In this document: piece after piece, positions 1 through 12,731 of the stretch | How the letters are laid out: the number at the start of each line of letters is the position of its first letter | How positions within the stretch are numbered: the stretch's first letter is position 1 | Notes under the pieces: model-generated | The model's input: only the letters and a program-made list of their open reading frames with translations | What the model was told of the DNA's origin: nothing | Databases searched by the model: none | Position numbers and translations under genes: made by a program | Source of the DNA: Acanthacorydalis orientalis | Lineage: Eukaryota; Arthropoda; Insecta; Megaloptera; Corydalidae | Direction: 5' to 3' | DNA: 64,000 nucleotides | Assembly (NCBI GenBank): GCA_034766995.1 | Contig: CM068322.1 | Location: forward strand, 18,784,245-18,848,244

Positions 1-162
1 AAAAATTAATAACAAAATACAATATTAAAAATGTATAATTGTTTTACTGTAAAGCTTCAGTGAATTCAATATTTCTTATCAGTTCTATACTGAAATCGTA
101 TACCCTCTTTCCTTGTACACGATGAGAGAGCTACATATATGTTACTGATATCAACTAATCAG

Positions 163-1060
163 AACAGAGACCATGCAATATCCATCAACCAATCATTGAT
201 GATCGGAAATGGTTAACGTGGTACTTATTGAGTGTAGTGGGGAAAGCTGCATTGCGAGGAGGTGGTCTACCCAAAAAAAATATTTTTTTTATGGACATTA
301 TACGATGGAATTACTTATAGACATTTGTTTCAGTTACATTAACTTATATTAATTATCTATTTTAGAGACAAAGAAAAACTTAAAAAAGAATCTGTAATAC
401 ACCCAGAGTGGCCTATAGCAGACTATAAAACAATAATGCAAAAAGACTATACTCATCCATTTCCAGAGCCCATTTATCCGGTAAAAAGGTTTTAAATTTA
501 TACATTTTCGTCATTTATTTATCGTCGATAACTGTTTTAGAGAATTTAAATTAATAATTTTGCTTGGATTTTTGTAAAATCATTGTTTAACACATTCATA
601 TTTTCAGAGACTTTTAACACACATTGTATCAAAAAATAGTTGCGTTTTTAATCAATATTTGAATTCTCTAAATAATATTTTTCAAAAACTAATATTATTT
701 TCAAAAATCTTATTTATAGTTCAATAAATCTCGAAAATCGAATAAATGTTTAAAAATTGTATTTTTTATTGCAAAATGATAGTTGTAATATGAAACTGTA
801 AATGATAATATAATTTGTTTCGTCTTTTATACTCACTATAAAAAATAATTTATTTTATTATATTTCAGATAAAAATGATAAAAACACCTTTTGAACTGAA
901 TCGTTTTCCAATATGGGACCGCGATGATTTAAAAACTACAAAATTTACTGATGATGAAATGATAAAAGACATGTGTCATGTGTTTAAAGCAAAGCATAAA
1001 CGGTATAGTTCATATAACCCCTGTACAAACACATATACTAGTTATGATGAAAATAAATAG
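163..1060 (+). CDS. 3' end of an unrecognised protein-coding gene (partial)
   Basis: Three exons can be read. The last, 869-1060, follows a clear acceptor (atttcag) and ends in TAG; it reads IKMIKTPFELNRFPIWDRDD at its start and ends TSYDENK. The middle exon, 366/368-480, ends with donor GTAAAA and contains HPEWPIADYKTIMQKDYTHP; it joins the last exon in phase 0. A likely upstream exon begins at 163 after ctaatcag, contains QPIIDDRKWLTWYLLSVVGK, and has two alternative donors (after 261 or 264); both leave one base that joins in frame to an exon start at 368. The 5' end of the gene is outside the window. An AATAAA lies about 145 bp after the stop (1203-1208). The peptide is rich in aromatic, proline and charged residues, without a domain I recognise. 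I assign no function. The last two exons are fairly secure; the first is tentative. Confidence 0.6.
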
Positions 1061-4000
1061 TTAAAAATGTAACAAAAAGCATTTTTTTTAAGAAAATCAG
1101 TAATATCAATTCATAAAAAGTATATATATAAATTATTTTTTAATTTTTATTTAAATATGTGTAATCAGTACTACAATTGAAAAATATAATTGAATAACTT
1201 TAAATAAAATATTACAAAATATATGAAATTAATATAAAAAAAAAACAATATGAAATATTGTACTTGGAATATTTTTATAACAAAAATCTCAATCATGAAT
1301 TATACATTATTCTCTTTTTAAATTATATACTTTCTACTTAAACATATTCAAAATAGACTCAAAACCTAGATGTTTAATAAATTAGTATATTAAATAAAAA
1401 CAGACTAATAATATTATTTTATTTAAGATTTTTAAAAATAATTAGTTAATGTTTTCAATTCCATGTACAATAAAACCCTTATTCTATAAATATCATAACA
1501 AAATATGAATATATTGTAATATTATCAGTCAGTAAAACTATCTGGCACAATTCAACTGATCTTCAACAATCCATTATTTACAACTATTTATGAAAAGGCA
1601 ATAGAAGTTCAGTAAGTATTGTTTTGTAAAATAAAATGTATAACATATATAAATGTTTTATTAGTTAACATCATAAAAAAATTATAGAGTATATTGTACG
1701 TTAAAATTATAAAGTACAGCTCTACAAAACCTCGCTATTTTTTAGAAACCGAAATAAATTGTCAACTTGTCTAACAATTATTCCGGTTATAAATACGGAC
1801 TTAATATTTAATGTTTCTGTGTACTTCAGACACATAACAATTTTAATAAAGAAATAATAAATAGATTAATAAAATTATAACAATAACTGAAAATGAATAA
1901 TAATACAGGTTATTTAACTTACAATTCCCACAATTATTTCAGTAATTTTTAAAAACAATAACTAATATTTTTCGTATGATTTTTTTAAATAAAAAGGTAA
2001 TTTTTTTCAGATATGTAAACAATAACGTTTTACATTGTAAATTTATCAAATTACTAGAATATGAAAAACATACAATTTCAATTTTACTTTTCCATATAAT
2101 CCCACATCACTTAATTTCAATGCTCAAAAAGTAGTCAAAGTATAATTATAAATACTAAAAAATTTTGTAACAAACTTACAGCTAAAAAATTACTTAAAAT
2201 ACTTAATGTTTTTGTTATATTATGGATACATTTTTCATTCCATTTTTTTGAATTATTTACTTCATGAGTAATTATATTAAAAAAGTTTCAAACATTGTTC
2301 AAAATAATCAAATTATAATTTTAATTTTATTATAAACAGAAGTCTTAAAAATACACAAATTTAAGAGATATCTGTTTTTCAGCTCTAAAGAAAAATTAAT
2401 CATTTTTATATTATAAAATTACAAATGTTGCACTATTTAAAGCATTTATGACTATCTTAATATTTTTTTACATGCATTTTAAAAATTTTCTTTTGATGTT
2501 TCACTAAACTTATTGACTTTTTTACTGACAATAAAAATTAAATGTTACTTTTAAAAATAAATAACTCTACTTTCACTTCTTAATAAGATTACTTTCTAAA
2601 AATATAATGTCATTATTATATTAAAAATTTAGTATTATAACATTAGATTCAGATCAACTTCTTAACAACTGTTTCAATCCATATGTTCCTATTCTTTTAG
2701 AGTAAAATATATTAGAAAACAAATTCTTGTATATAATTTGTGATATTTTAAAATTCTGAATTTCAATACTGTATTACATATTTCGTATTTTTGTTCGTTA
2801 TAAAATATTTATAATAAAAAAATTAATCTGAATTTAAACTACAAAGTACTTTAATCAAATTGAATTGCAACACTTTTCATAAACCTATTGAATACTTTTC
2901 ACCTATTCATTTTATGCAAACCTTAACTGCAAACAAATTAACTGTTTTGGATATATTTGACATGTAACAACCCCATTATGGCATTTTCAATTAAAATAAA
3001 AGCTTTACTTTCTTGTAAAGACACATTCAAAAAATAATTAAATTCAATATAACAGATTATAAACTATTTGTAGTTAAAAGCTTTCATTAAATTTTTGGTA
3101 TAAATCACTTAATATATTCATTTTTAATTAAAAACACACACAACTTTTAATAGTTTTTAACTTCATCTATTGCATATATAAAATAAATAAACAATCCATT
3201 AAAATGATTCAAACAAAAAGAATCAAAAATAAATCTTTTTATACAGAAAAATTCTCTTTATAACCATAAAAATAGTTAAAATCTGTATTGTTTGATATTT
3301 TTAGAACATAATGGAAATCAAATGTTTTACAAATAAGAAAATATATTTTTGAACCACCTGGTAAAACATTAATATACAATATTAAAATTTGAATTTTATG
3401 CGTTTTCTGTTTGAGCAAAACTTTTTTTTATAAAAAAGTTTATTGTCATATTTCTATAAAATTCCATTTTAATATTATTCAAATATAATAAAAATATATG
3501 ACTATAATCATACCAATGAAATTTTAATTTATTATCATCCCTTATATCTTCATAATATGGAATGTGTATATATACACATATATTTACACACTTTTAAGAC
3601 TATCTGCTTATAAAAAAAACAAAGAAATATTGAACTTATTACAGTCAAATGTAATTAAATCATTATCATTCTTAAATATATTAACCATACAATATTTCGT
3701 TATTATATAATAGTACATTACCTACAATGTTTATTGCTTATAATAAACAGTGTTTTAATGAATCTAAAACCATTGAATTTATTTTATCTACACTGAAAAA
3801 ATAAATCGACTATTTTTGAGCAATTTATATACTTATGATAATGTTATTAAAATAAAAGTCATAGTGAGGTAGTTAATATATACTTTTTTCTCAGCAGTTA
3901 GTAATTAATGTGATATTGAAATTGAATGCCCATTTTACAAAACATGGCATTAAACAATTAATTACATTAAGTCTAAAACAACTACCTTTTTAAATAACAT

Positions 4001-4309
4001 TATTAGGAGGCACAATGAGAGATGAGCATATTTTTAATCTCATTATTATTTAACAATTTTCAAATTTACACATTTAAAAATGTTAATTTTTTTAACAAAT
4101 AAAATACGATCTTCATAAACAAGAAATGAGACTTTTGTACTTGTTTCTATTAACCATACTACTATTCTATTGTTAACACTTTTTTAATGGTAATTATACA
4201 AATGAAATCATTAAGTGTGAAATAAAAAAATAACAATATAATAATGTAATTAAATTATAATATTGAAAAGTGTTATAAGCTCATAATTTTAACAATCACA
4301 CAATTACGA
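1061..4309. other. intergenic stretch between two converging genes
   Basis: After the 3' UTR of the left gene this is very AT-rich sequence with no ORF, splice pattern or RNA gene that I can support. It should include the 3' UTR of neuroguidin on the minus strand at its right end. Unlike the right part of the window it has no long (TA)n array. Confidence 0.6.
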
Positions 4310-5416
4310 TCAATGATATCGTTTTTTCTTGTTCCCTTTACCTCTATTTGATTTTCTTTTACGTTTTAATGAAGATCCACCTGATGATTTCCCGCTGAAA
4401 TTAGTGAGCTCATTACCAAGATTACCAATTGTAGTCAATTGTTTTTGTCTTTGTTTCTCAGCTTTAGTAACAGGCAAGCGAGTCAAATAATTTTCTTCAA
4501 ATTCCTGCTTTTCTTTTTCTTGTTTTGTCAATTTCTGTTGAGCTCGATTACTATGTGACACCTCAATTGGTGTATCTAAATATTCATCACGTAAATCTTG
4601 TATAATTGATGAATGCAAAAAGTTTTTCCTTGTTTTCTCTGCCATTCTTTTATTTCTTTCAATTACAGTTTCATCTCCAGTGTAATGTACAGCAGCTAAC
4701 TTTGGTGGTACATATATTCCAGATTTTTCTTTCATTGTACCACTTTTTACCTCTTCATCATCTTCACTACTTTCATCACCTTCTTTTACAAAATTCTCAG
4801 GATTAGCACGAAAAGCACTTGGGTCATTGTCTCCTATTCCAGTAACAGCACTTTTAACTAATTTATCAATTTGATATTTCAATTTGCGATCAATGGGCTT
4901 TATTTTTTCTAACACTGTACGAATTTCAATCAATCTACTTATTGAAGGATCACCTTCAATTGTGTCCCCACAACATTTACGTAATACCACGTATGTTACA
5001 TTAATTAAATAACTTAACAGCATATGATATTTCATTTCTAAAAAATTTAAACCTTGAGATGTGGACAATTCGCCTTTATGAACTTGTTGAATCATATTGT
5101 CTACTAGTTGACCAACATGTTGGGCTGCATTATTCATTTCTCCAAGTAGAACTAATGCTTGTGGAACATCTTGTTCTTCACAAAGAGTATTAGTATTGTC
5201 CATTGCCTATGTAAAACATTTTTTTATTTATTTAAATTAAAATCAAGTAATTCTTTTAATTTTTGAGAAATGAATAAAGTAAAAATCCATATTACTTTTT
5301 ATGGTGGGGATAAAAAAATCACAATACAAACAACCATAAATGAAAGAAGATTAACTGAAGATATAAGTTTAAATGATGAAATATAAATGTTAAAAAAATA
5401 TACTAACCTGAACCAT
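4310..5416 (-). CDS. Ngdn: neuroguidin (Sas10/Utp3/C1D family)
   Basis: Coding exons are 5416-5408 and 5206-4310; the 9-nt first coding exon (Met-Val-Gln) ends at donor GTTAGT and joins in phase 0 to GCA ATG GAC, giving 301 residues. An ATG at 5203 inside exon 2 would give a 297-residue form. The family (human NGDN, 315 residues) acts in small-subunit rRNA processing and is also reported as an eIF4E-binding translational repressor in neurons. The Sas10/Utp3 core is clear at residues about 20-125, including LNFLEMKYHMLLSYLINVTY and the highly conserved LKYQIDKLVKSAVTGIGDND. An acidic stretch (GDESSEDDEEVK) follows, then YVPPKLAAVHY, and a lysine/arginine-rich tail (KRKRKSNRGKGNKKKRYH) that looks like a nuclear/nucleolar signal. 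The order of elements matches the human protein throughout. Confidence 0.95.
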
Positions 5417-6045
5417 TTTGCGCCAATTAATCTAATAAATAAAATATAAAACTAAACACTAAATTAAACATCCACGTGAACATCACAAGCAAACCACAAA
5501 TTTCAAACAAATGTTACCAACAATTCAATAATAATAAATTTACATCGTACAACCCGTACCACCATAGGTAAAGTCCAAACTCTGTGGTAAAACTTAATAT
5601 AATTGACAAACTAAAGTACGTTTTAACACATTGACTGCCATGGCTATTATTTCTGATAGCCTGTGATGTTTCTCTGAGAGATATAATTATCATATATGAA
5701 GTACGTATTTTCACCTCCCAGGCCATGGCTATCAAAAATGATATGTTATGTATATAGTTTGATGCTGAAAAAAAAACAGAAATTATAAAAAATATTATGT
5801 TGGCCTCTTGGTGAACATTTGCAAAATTAGCTGGGTAGTTAGTATTAAACGAAGAAAAATAAATTATGTTCTCATATTTTTATTTGTATGTAAAATCAAA
5901 ATATTTATAAATGAATGAATATTCGTATTATTTATTCTTTAAGTATTTATTTCGTACGAAATTAAATTAATAGTAAACTTTTGTTATTTTATTCTTACTA
6001 GCATACGTCTTAGGTGTGTTTATGCTGTGTGTGTATATATATGTA

Positions 6046-6118
<73 letters not shown>

Positions 6119-7264
6119 ATATATATATATGTACATATTGTAAAACAATGTATAAAGGTGTAAGACAATAAACTACAAAAATGTGAAATATATTTTATTA
6201 TATAAAATTTTTTTCTTAAACTACTACATTCAAAATATCACTTAAAAAAAATCAGGAACAATCAATACTTTAAAATACATATTGACATAATAAAATTAAT
6301 TTTTATTTACATGTGTTTAGTATTTACTTGTTATTTCCCTAACAAATAATATAGTAATTTTCTATAAACTTCAACCAAACTAACAACTTTAAGTACTTCA
6401 ATCTAAATTCATCATTTTAAAAAATGTATTAATTTTAAAAATTCCACGGCAATCTTTTTATTTTTAAGTAAAATTAGTATCAACAAAAACCTAATATCTC
6501 AAATAAAAATGGATATATACAATTTATGAAGTAACTTAACATATTAGTCCTAATTCAATACCATTCTCAAATAAATAAATTCAAATGTAGTTATTAATAA
6601 TTGCCAGTATTTAAAAACCAAATATGTATTAGTTTCAATATTTAAATGTGATTAGTTTGTATTTATTTTTTTTTGCTTTGAGATATAAATTTTATTCAAA
6701 ATAAATAATTGTATAAAATGATTTATATATTTATCTTTTTAACATACTAATCAAAGACACTTACCAATTTTCAAAAGTGTATTTTTAGCCTACTTTTTTA
6801 TTTCACTTTACGTATTTCACTTCTAAGCAATACTGCTATTTTAATACGACAAAGTCTTTTACAGTGTCACTTTATACAAAATATTTTAATATTGCGAACT
6901 GACATACTTATTCTCACTACAGTATTTCTATGCAAAAATAATGTATTTATAGATAATACTATTCCAAGAAAATAAATTTGTTTAACAAAAAAATGTATTA
7001 AGATTATAAGAAATTGCATCTTATATTTTGTATACAAAAATCATTTTTTAAGTGCTTTTAATTATTGACTATTTAAGTATGCATACTTTTAAGAGTAATT
7101 AAGTAACATTATATTTACATAGTATCATGTATTCTTTATGTATTAAGAATAAGTGAATAGTAGTTTATTAGTATTAAAAAAAAGAAAATGTACTTTCATA
7201 AAGAATTGCTTATTTTTACGCAAAATGAAAAATAGACTGCAAGATTATTAGGAGGAAGTTTTGG
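5417..7264. other. intergenic: neuroguidin upstream region and CABLES 3' flank
   Basis: The neuroguidin promoter should lie just right of 5416; an E-box-like CCACGTG is at 5472-5478. A patch near 5620-5735 has two copies of a CCATGGCTAT motif, one of them part of a small hairpin (GGCTAT...ATAGCC). A long (TA)n array follows at 6030-6136. For the CABLES transcript, a reverse-strand AATAAA lies at 7169-7164, about 100 nt after the stop. No ORF here is convincing. Confidence 0.55.
6030..6136. repeat. (TA)n microsatellite
   Basis: Long TA dinucleotide array broken by a few GTGTAT units at both ends; the only long array left of 12 kb. Confidence 0.95.
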
Positions 7265-9499
7265 TCAAGATTCATAAATTAAACGTTGGTAATGAGGAAA
7301 AACTTCACAAATAGGTACATGAAGACCAAATTCTAAAGCAACTAACACCGCAAATTCAGTTCCTATTAAATCTTTTCGATTGAGTCTAAAAATTGTTTCA
7401 ATTCTCTGTAAATAAGAAATATTATTATCAATTAGATGAGAAAACAAATTATTTGAACTAGTAGTCTTTTTATCATAAGGTTAAATATTAAACATAATCA
7501 AATATTGTACTATTTAGTTTTACATTATAAATAATTTTTATACAACCTCTATCAATTGTTTTAAAGCTTCGCCTTTTATGTCATTTAATTTGGCAGATAA
7601 CATTATACATGCTCCAGCACACAATTTCCTGTTTTCTTTATTAATAAGATTCCTTAATATTAATTTCTCAAAGTAAACATATGATTGTGCTACCATTAAC
7701 AAATCGCAATTGCCACATTCATTTTTTGATATTTTTCTCATTTCTCTTTTTAAACTACAATAAAGAAGATTTTGTTCTTGTACAGATATTCTTTTTTTAA
7801 ATTTAATTAACAATAAATACCTGCGTAGTTTACTTAAAGTTAATTGAATGGAAGGAAATTTTTCTTTAAATTTATCATTTAATTCTTTTTTTAAATCTGA
7901 CGGCCGTACATAATCAATAAGAGAAGATACATATGAATTAAATGTTAATAATGTACGATGTTTTCCTGCAATCAATTCGGGATCATCTAATAAATTTGCA
8001 CAGTAAGCCATTGAAGATATATCATCTCGTTCTGTATGTCTTAAATCTGGTCCAGGAGACGATATTGAGCATTGTGGTGCAGATCTCTGACTATGGTCAT
8101 AGGAATAACATCTATAAGGATGAATTTATACTCTGTCTTATTTTTGAATTATATAACTATATGTTAATTTGAAATCAATACCTTGCAAGAGAGTGATGTA
8201 CTTTATACTTTGTACTGTTTTGATTTGAATCTTCCTCTTCTTCAATTATACAAGGTTTGCGTTCTCGTGAATGACATTTTGAAGGAACCAATAATTGTCC
8301 ATATGATATTTCCTATTCATTAAATAGAAACAGTTAAAACTATTTAAAATATCATTTAGAAAACTCATATATTACTGAAACAGAACAAATTATAATTATA
8401 TTACCTGTCCATCCGGACCTTTTTCAAGACCTAATAAATCAAATGGGTCCAGACCATCGACAATTGAAGAAAGTGGACGTGGTCCTGATGTATTCCTTCT
8501 ACGACCTGTATCTTTTCTAAGTTCTGGTCTAAATAAAATAACCTGGTTAACTGTCACTATCTTGTTAAACAAATTAAAATGGAGTACCTTGAAGCTCGAT
8601 TACTTTTGCTATATGGTATTGCCGAAAAAACCATAAAAGGAATACAACTATTAGCAGTGGCTAGTACTAAACGCTCTTCAATGAATTTGTGACCTTTAGG
8701 CGAATGGATAACTCTTACTTCTCTTGGAATTGAAGATTCCGGAATAACAGCATTAGCAGGATTTACTTTAGCCCGTCCTAAAGACGTATATAATCGTTAA
8801 AGTTATTTTCTAAAATAAAACTTTATTAATATTACCTAAAATGGGTCCAATACTTTCACTGCTGCTATAGTTGTGATGACGCTCAGAATCACTACCACCA
8901 GATGCTTGGCGTGAAACACGTTTCCTATAACTAAAGCTCCCTTGCCTTTTTTCTGGACCTCCATAGTCACTACCCGCAGTGTTTGTCCTATGAAAAAGTA
9001 ACTAATCGTACATTTAATTCTTTTTACGTATAATACCTTTGTATGTAAAATACCTTTCTCGAAAACAACCACTTCGTTTTGAAACATTTTCATCGTTATT
9101 CAATATACTTTTAACTGGTGTTAAGTTTGTTTCCGAATCAGAGCTTAATGAATATATATCAGGACTTTTACCCAAATTACTTGCAGTTTTAGGGTTTTTG
9201 CATTTTAAATGCTTTAATTTCAAACTAGAACCTAATTTATGCTTATCTTTAAATGAATTGCGTTCAATATCACTAAAAGATTTTTCATATTCATCAGATA
9301 GTGGTTCTTCCACTAAACTTTTTGGTGGTTCAGAATAACTGTCATTTGCTTCGGTTTTTGTTGAATTCAACACAGAATCATTTTTACTTAATAAAGATAA
9401 TTTTGTATCTCGATGAGTACCATCCAATGATATATTTGCAAGAAATGTAATTGCTGCTAGTCTGCGACGTGAACGATTTTTACGTAAAGAATTTGCCAT
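7265..9499 (-). CDS. Cables: CABLES protein (CDK5 and ABL1 enzyme substrate), cyclin-box C terminus
   Basis: Eight exons splice in frame: 9499-9054, 8987-8836, 8777-8588, 8528-8405, 8312-8182, 8090-7821, 7754-7547 and 7405-7265, giving 553 residues. CABLES proteins link CDKs (CDK2, CDK3, CDK5) to tyrosine kinases such as ABL and act in cell-cycle and neuronal signalling. The N terminus has the conserved [17 protein letters not shown]. The middle has the family block [20 protein letters not shown] with [10 protein letters not shown], then [17 protein letters not shown]. The C-terminal cyclin-like box includes [44 protein letters not shown] and [20 protein letters not shown], and the protein ends [10 protein letters not shown] as vertebrate CABLES do. 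The intron at 7820-7755 is 66 nt, stop-free and in frame; it must be removed to restore LSKLR-SLKREM. The start is the first ATG before the conserved N terminus. Size lies between human CABLES2 (478) and CABLES1 (633). Confidence 0.94.
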
Positions 9500-9963
9500 T
9501 TACGTGGGCACTCAAAACATTTGATACTTCTCGTATAAAGACATAATGAATGATTTATGACTAGAACATTACAAAGAGAGGTTAAAAATTTTATGTAATA
9601 AAGCTGCTTAAAAATAAATGCACTCAAATAAAATTAATTAAATTAATATACAAATATCACGTAATGTTAAAGCTTATTTTATATTTTACAGCAGAATAAA
9701 TATAAATAGAAATCATTTTCAAGGAATGATTACTTCGTTGCCTACAGTTCGTCGTCAGTCGATTGAGCAATGAACAAGTTATAAATAAAAATCAGACATT
9801 TCAATACAATTTAAATGAAAAGAGTTAAATTACAAAATTATGCTACTAATTAAATATTTGTAATTCGTTTGACAAATATAAAGTACTATAAATATTTATA
9901 TTTACATATTTTTTAATTTATAAAAGTTGTAGTTTATATTTATAACCTTTTATTTATTTTAAA
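9500..9963. promoter_or_regulatory. shared divergent promoter region of CABLES and mRpL15
   Basis: CABLES (minus) and mRpL15 (plus) start codons face away from each other across 464 bp, so both 5' UTRs and core promoters must fit here unless distal noncoding exons exist. A short CG-containing segment near 9735-9770 (cagttcgtcgtcagtcgatt) stands out from the AT-rich background. I cannot place TATA boxes or start sites reliably. Confidence 0.55.
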
Positions 9964-10956
9964 ATGACTATTAATCAATCAAATAAAGCATTACAACTTT
10001 TAAGAAGTCTTCCTCGCGTGTCATTGGCAAATATTAGAGATAATCCAGGCTCTAAACAAAATGTAAGGTAGATTTGTTTAAAATTTAAGAAATATGCTAA
10101 TGTAAATATTGTAGCCCAAACGAGGAAGAGGTCAACATGGAGGAGATAAACACGGAGCTGGTAATAAAGGCTCTGGCCAACGGCAAAATTACATGAGACT
10201 TGGATATGAGACTGGAAATAATCCTTTTTATCTTAGGTTTTCTTATGAAAACTATTACAAAGGTCATCAGTAAGTACTTTAATTTTTTGTATAATTTTTA
10301 TGTGAGAAATACTAATATTTAATATTAGTTTAAGGAGACAGTATCCTCCAATGTCACTTCACCAGTTACAATTGTTAATCGATACTAATCGTATTGCCAT
10401 AGATCGACCAATTGATATTGTGGCAATATTAGGTACTGGTTTGTTTAACATACGACCTGAATTAAGAGAATTTGGAATTCAGCTTACTCATGATGGTGCA
10501 GACTTATTTGCCTCGAAAATAAATATTGAAGTTCAAGCAGCTAGTGAAGTAGCAATAGCAGCTATAGAACGTAATGGAGGAACTATTACAACAGCTTATT
10601 ATGATTCACATAGCCTTTTGTGTGCTATAAATCCAAAAAAATTTTTTGAAAAAGGTGACCCAATTCCAAGACGAATGATACCACCTGCAGATGCAATTGA
10701 GTATTACTCAGATCCTGAAAAACGTGGGTATTTAGCAAATCCAGAAGAAATCAGTAAAGAAAGATTTGTTCTTTCGCAGAAGTATGGTTATATTCTTCCT
10801 AAAATAGAAAACGATCCTGATTATGAAATGTTAACTATTCGAAAAGATCCAAGACAACTTTTTTATGGTCTCCACCCGGGATGGGTTGTAAATTTAAGAG
10901 ATAAATGTATTTTAAAACCTCATGATAAAGAACTGTGTGAACATTATGTATCTTAA
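9964..10956 (+). CDS. mRpL15: mitochondrial large-subunit ribosomal protein L15 (uL15m)
   Basis: Exons 9964-10062, 10115-10269 and 10329-10956 splice in frame to 293 residues (human MRPL15 is 296). The protein is a component of the 39S mitoribosomal subunit. Exon 1 has LRSLPRVSLANIRDNPGSKQ, where the family has LADLRPNPGSK. Exon 2 has the glycine/basic uL15 signature KRGRGQHGGDKHGAGNKGSG, then RLGYETGNNPFYLRF and a GH segment matching the NEGH of the family. Exon 3 carries the C-terminal domain (RRQYPPMSLHQLQLLIDTNR; RRMIPPADAIEYYSDPEKRG). The 5' part would serve as the mitochondrial import region, but no cleavage site can be read. The introns are very short (52 and 59 bp). A polyadenylation signal AATAAA is at 11016-11021, 60 nt after the stop. 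Confidence 0.96.
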
Positions 10957-11015
10957 TTATAAAGTATTTTTATTGTAACATATTTAGCGTTAGTTATAAA
11001 TTTTCTTTGTTATAA

Positions 11016-11021
11016 AATAAA
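11016..11021 (+). terminator. poly(A) signal of mRpL15
   Basis: AATAAA 60 nt after the mRpL15 stop codon, followed by a T-rich stretch. Confidence 0.7.
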
Positions 11022-12731
11022 GTCTTTTTTTATATATATTTGGTTACTATGAGCACAGGAATCTTTATTAATTATTTTTTATTCATTATTTTTAAAAGTA
11101 TATTGTAAAAAATTATCAATTTGCAGCCTAATAATAATAATAAATAAGACACACTTAAGATTATTAACACTTCAAAAATGATAATAAGATGTCCTAATTA
11201 AAATCGTTTTTTTATGAATTATCAAATTAAATTCTGGAAAAGAAATTTAATTGCTTTCTTAAAAATGTTTACGTATTAACATTTTTTGTTGCATAAAGAA
11301 TAAAAAAATACATTTATTCTTTAAATTTTATTTTCATTTTAATATTAAGCTTAAAAAACTATTAATATATGCATAAAAATGTAATTCACATTAATGAATA
11401 TTTATATTTAAATAACATTAAAAATTTACGCACAGTGATAGCTAAATAATAAAATGGCAGGATATTGACCAATGAACCACAAGTTCGACCTCGAATTTAT
11501 GACAATATGTAATTCATTACCAAAGTTCAGATTTCTGTTGCATCCAAAATATTCTAACTAAAACAAACGTATTCCAGTTCTGATAAGTTTATTCCAGACG
11601 TAAAATTATTAAAAACAGAATTTAAACAATGTGAAAATTAAAAATTATATTTGTACTGTGTTTAAATATTTTTAAATTCATCAGCGCATTGTTATTTTTA
11701 TAGTATATTTACAATAATGTTTTCAATTTGAATACTAACAGTGATGGTTTGGCACAAACAGAAAATTAGGGTTAGGCATTATGGATATTATTAAAATTAG
11801 GTTATAATAAAATAAAAATACATGTATTAATGTATATAAAGTTGAAAAGTGATTCTTTGCTTTAATTTTAAAAATTAAAAGTTAAGTTTTGAAATCGATT
11901 TGTAGAATACAAAATAATCATTCATTAGTATTCTCGAAAAAAGTAAATATTTAAACCATGTCTGTTTAATTGATATATTTACTTTTATTTATAATACGTT
12001 CGATATAATTTATTTCAAAAATAATCATACAAAATTATCAGTTTTCTGTGTTTATTGTATTGTTACATGCATTTAATTTGAAGTTTTAAAATTGAAGTTT
12101 TATCTGATTTTGTAATGTTTTTTAAAAAAAGTTTATAGTAGTAAATTGTTTCTTGTCATTAGATTAATGTTTATATGTAAGACTAAAATATACAAATGGA
12201 TTACAAAACCACAAACAACACATACATATGTGCGTGAATACATATTTATATATATATATATACACACATTTTGTACATAATGTGTGTGTGCATGTATGAA
12301 TGATGTATGTTTACAGGATTTTAATCTATATTTACACATATATTTGCACTTAAGATATATACTTATAAATGCAAATACACGCATTTGCATGGAAATAAAT
12401 TAAGGTTTTTGAATTGTATTTTTTATCAGATATTCATTTTATGCCTTGTAAATTTTGTTCGTTATACTTTAATTTCATTTGTTTTCATGCTTAAGTGAAC
12501 TAAGAAAATTATAAATGGAAATTAAGTACTTTGTTATTTCATTCTTCAATAATTTGTTACTAGAGAAATGTAATACATTGAGGTTACTGAACCTGCTGCT
12601 GGGTCTGTGCACTGTTTAGTGACAGCTATTTTACAAATGTCAATTTTCGTCTTGTATTTTGGAATGAATATTAGTATATTAGTTTAATCGTATTTTTAAT
12701 TGCCTAAAGTAATTTTAAATTTTAATTTAAG
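11022..12731. other. intergenic, mRpL15 to GOLGA7
   Basis: AT-rich sequence with short CA/TA-rich runs near 12210-12365 but no supported gene. The GOLGA7 promoter and 5' UTR must lie in the right part; a less AT-rich segment at 12585-12640 (gaacctgctgctgggtctgt) is the most likely core. Confidence 0.5.

Noticed and set aside
4606..4806. Plus-strand 66-codon ORF
   Set aside because: Antisense shadow of neuroguidin.
5620..5735. Duplicated CCATGGCTAT motif after TTAACACATTGACTGCC as a piggyBac-like end
   Set aside because: Only one end is visible and no second terminal repeat could be placed.
5514..5735. 73-codon minus-strand ORF upstream of neuroguidin
   Set aside because: Overlaps the repeat-like hairpin patch, with no coding evidence.
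9039..9338. Plus-strand 99-codon ORF
   Set aside because: Antisense shadow of CABLES exon 1.
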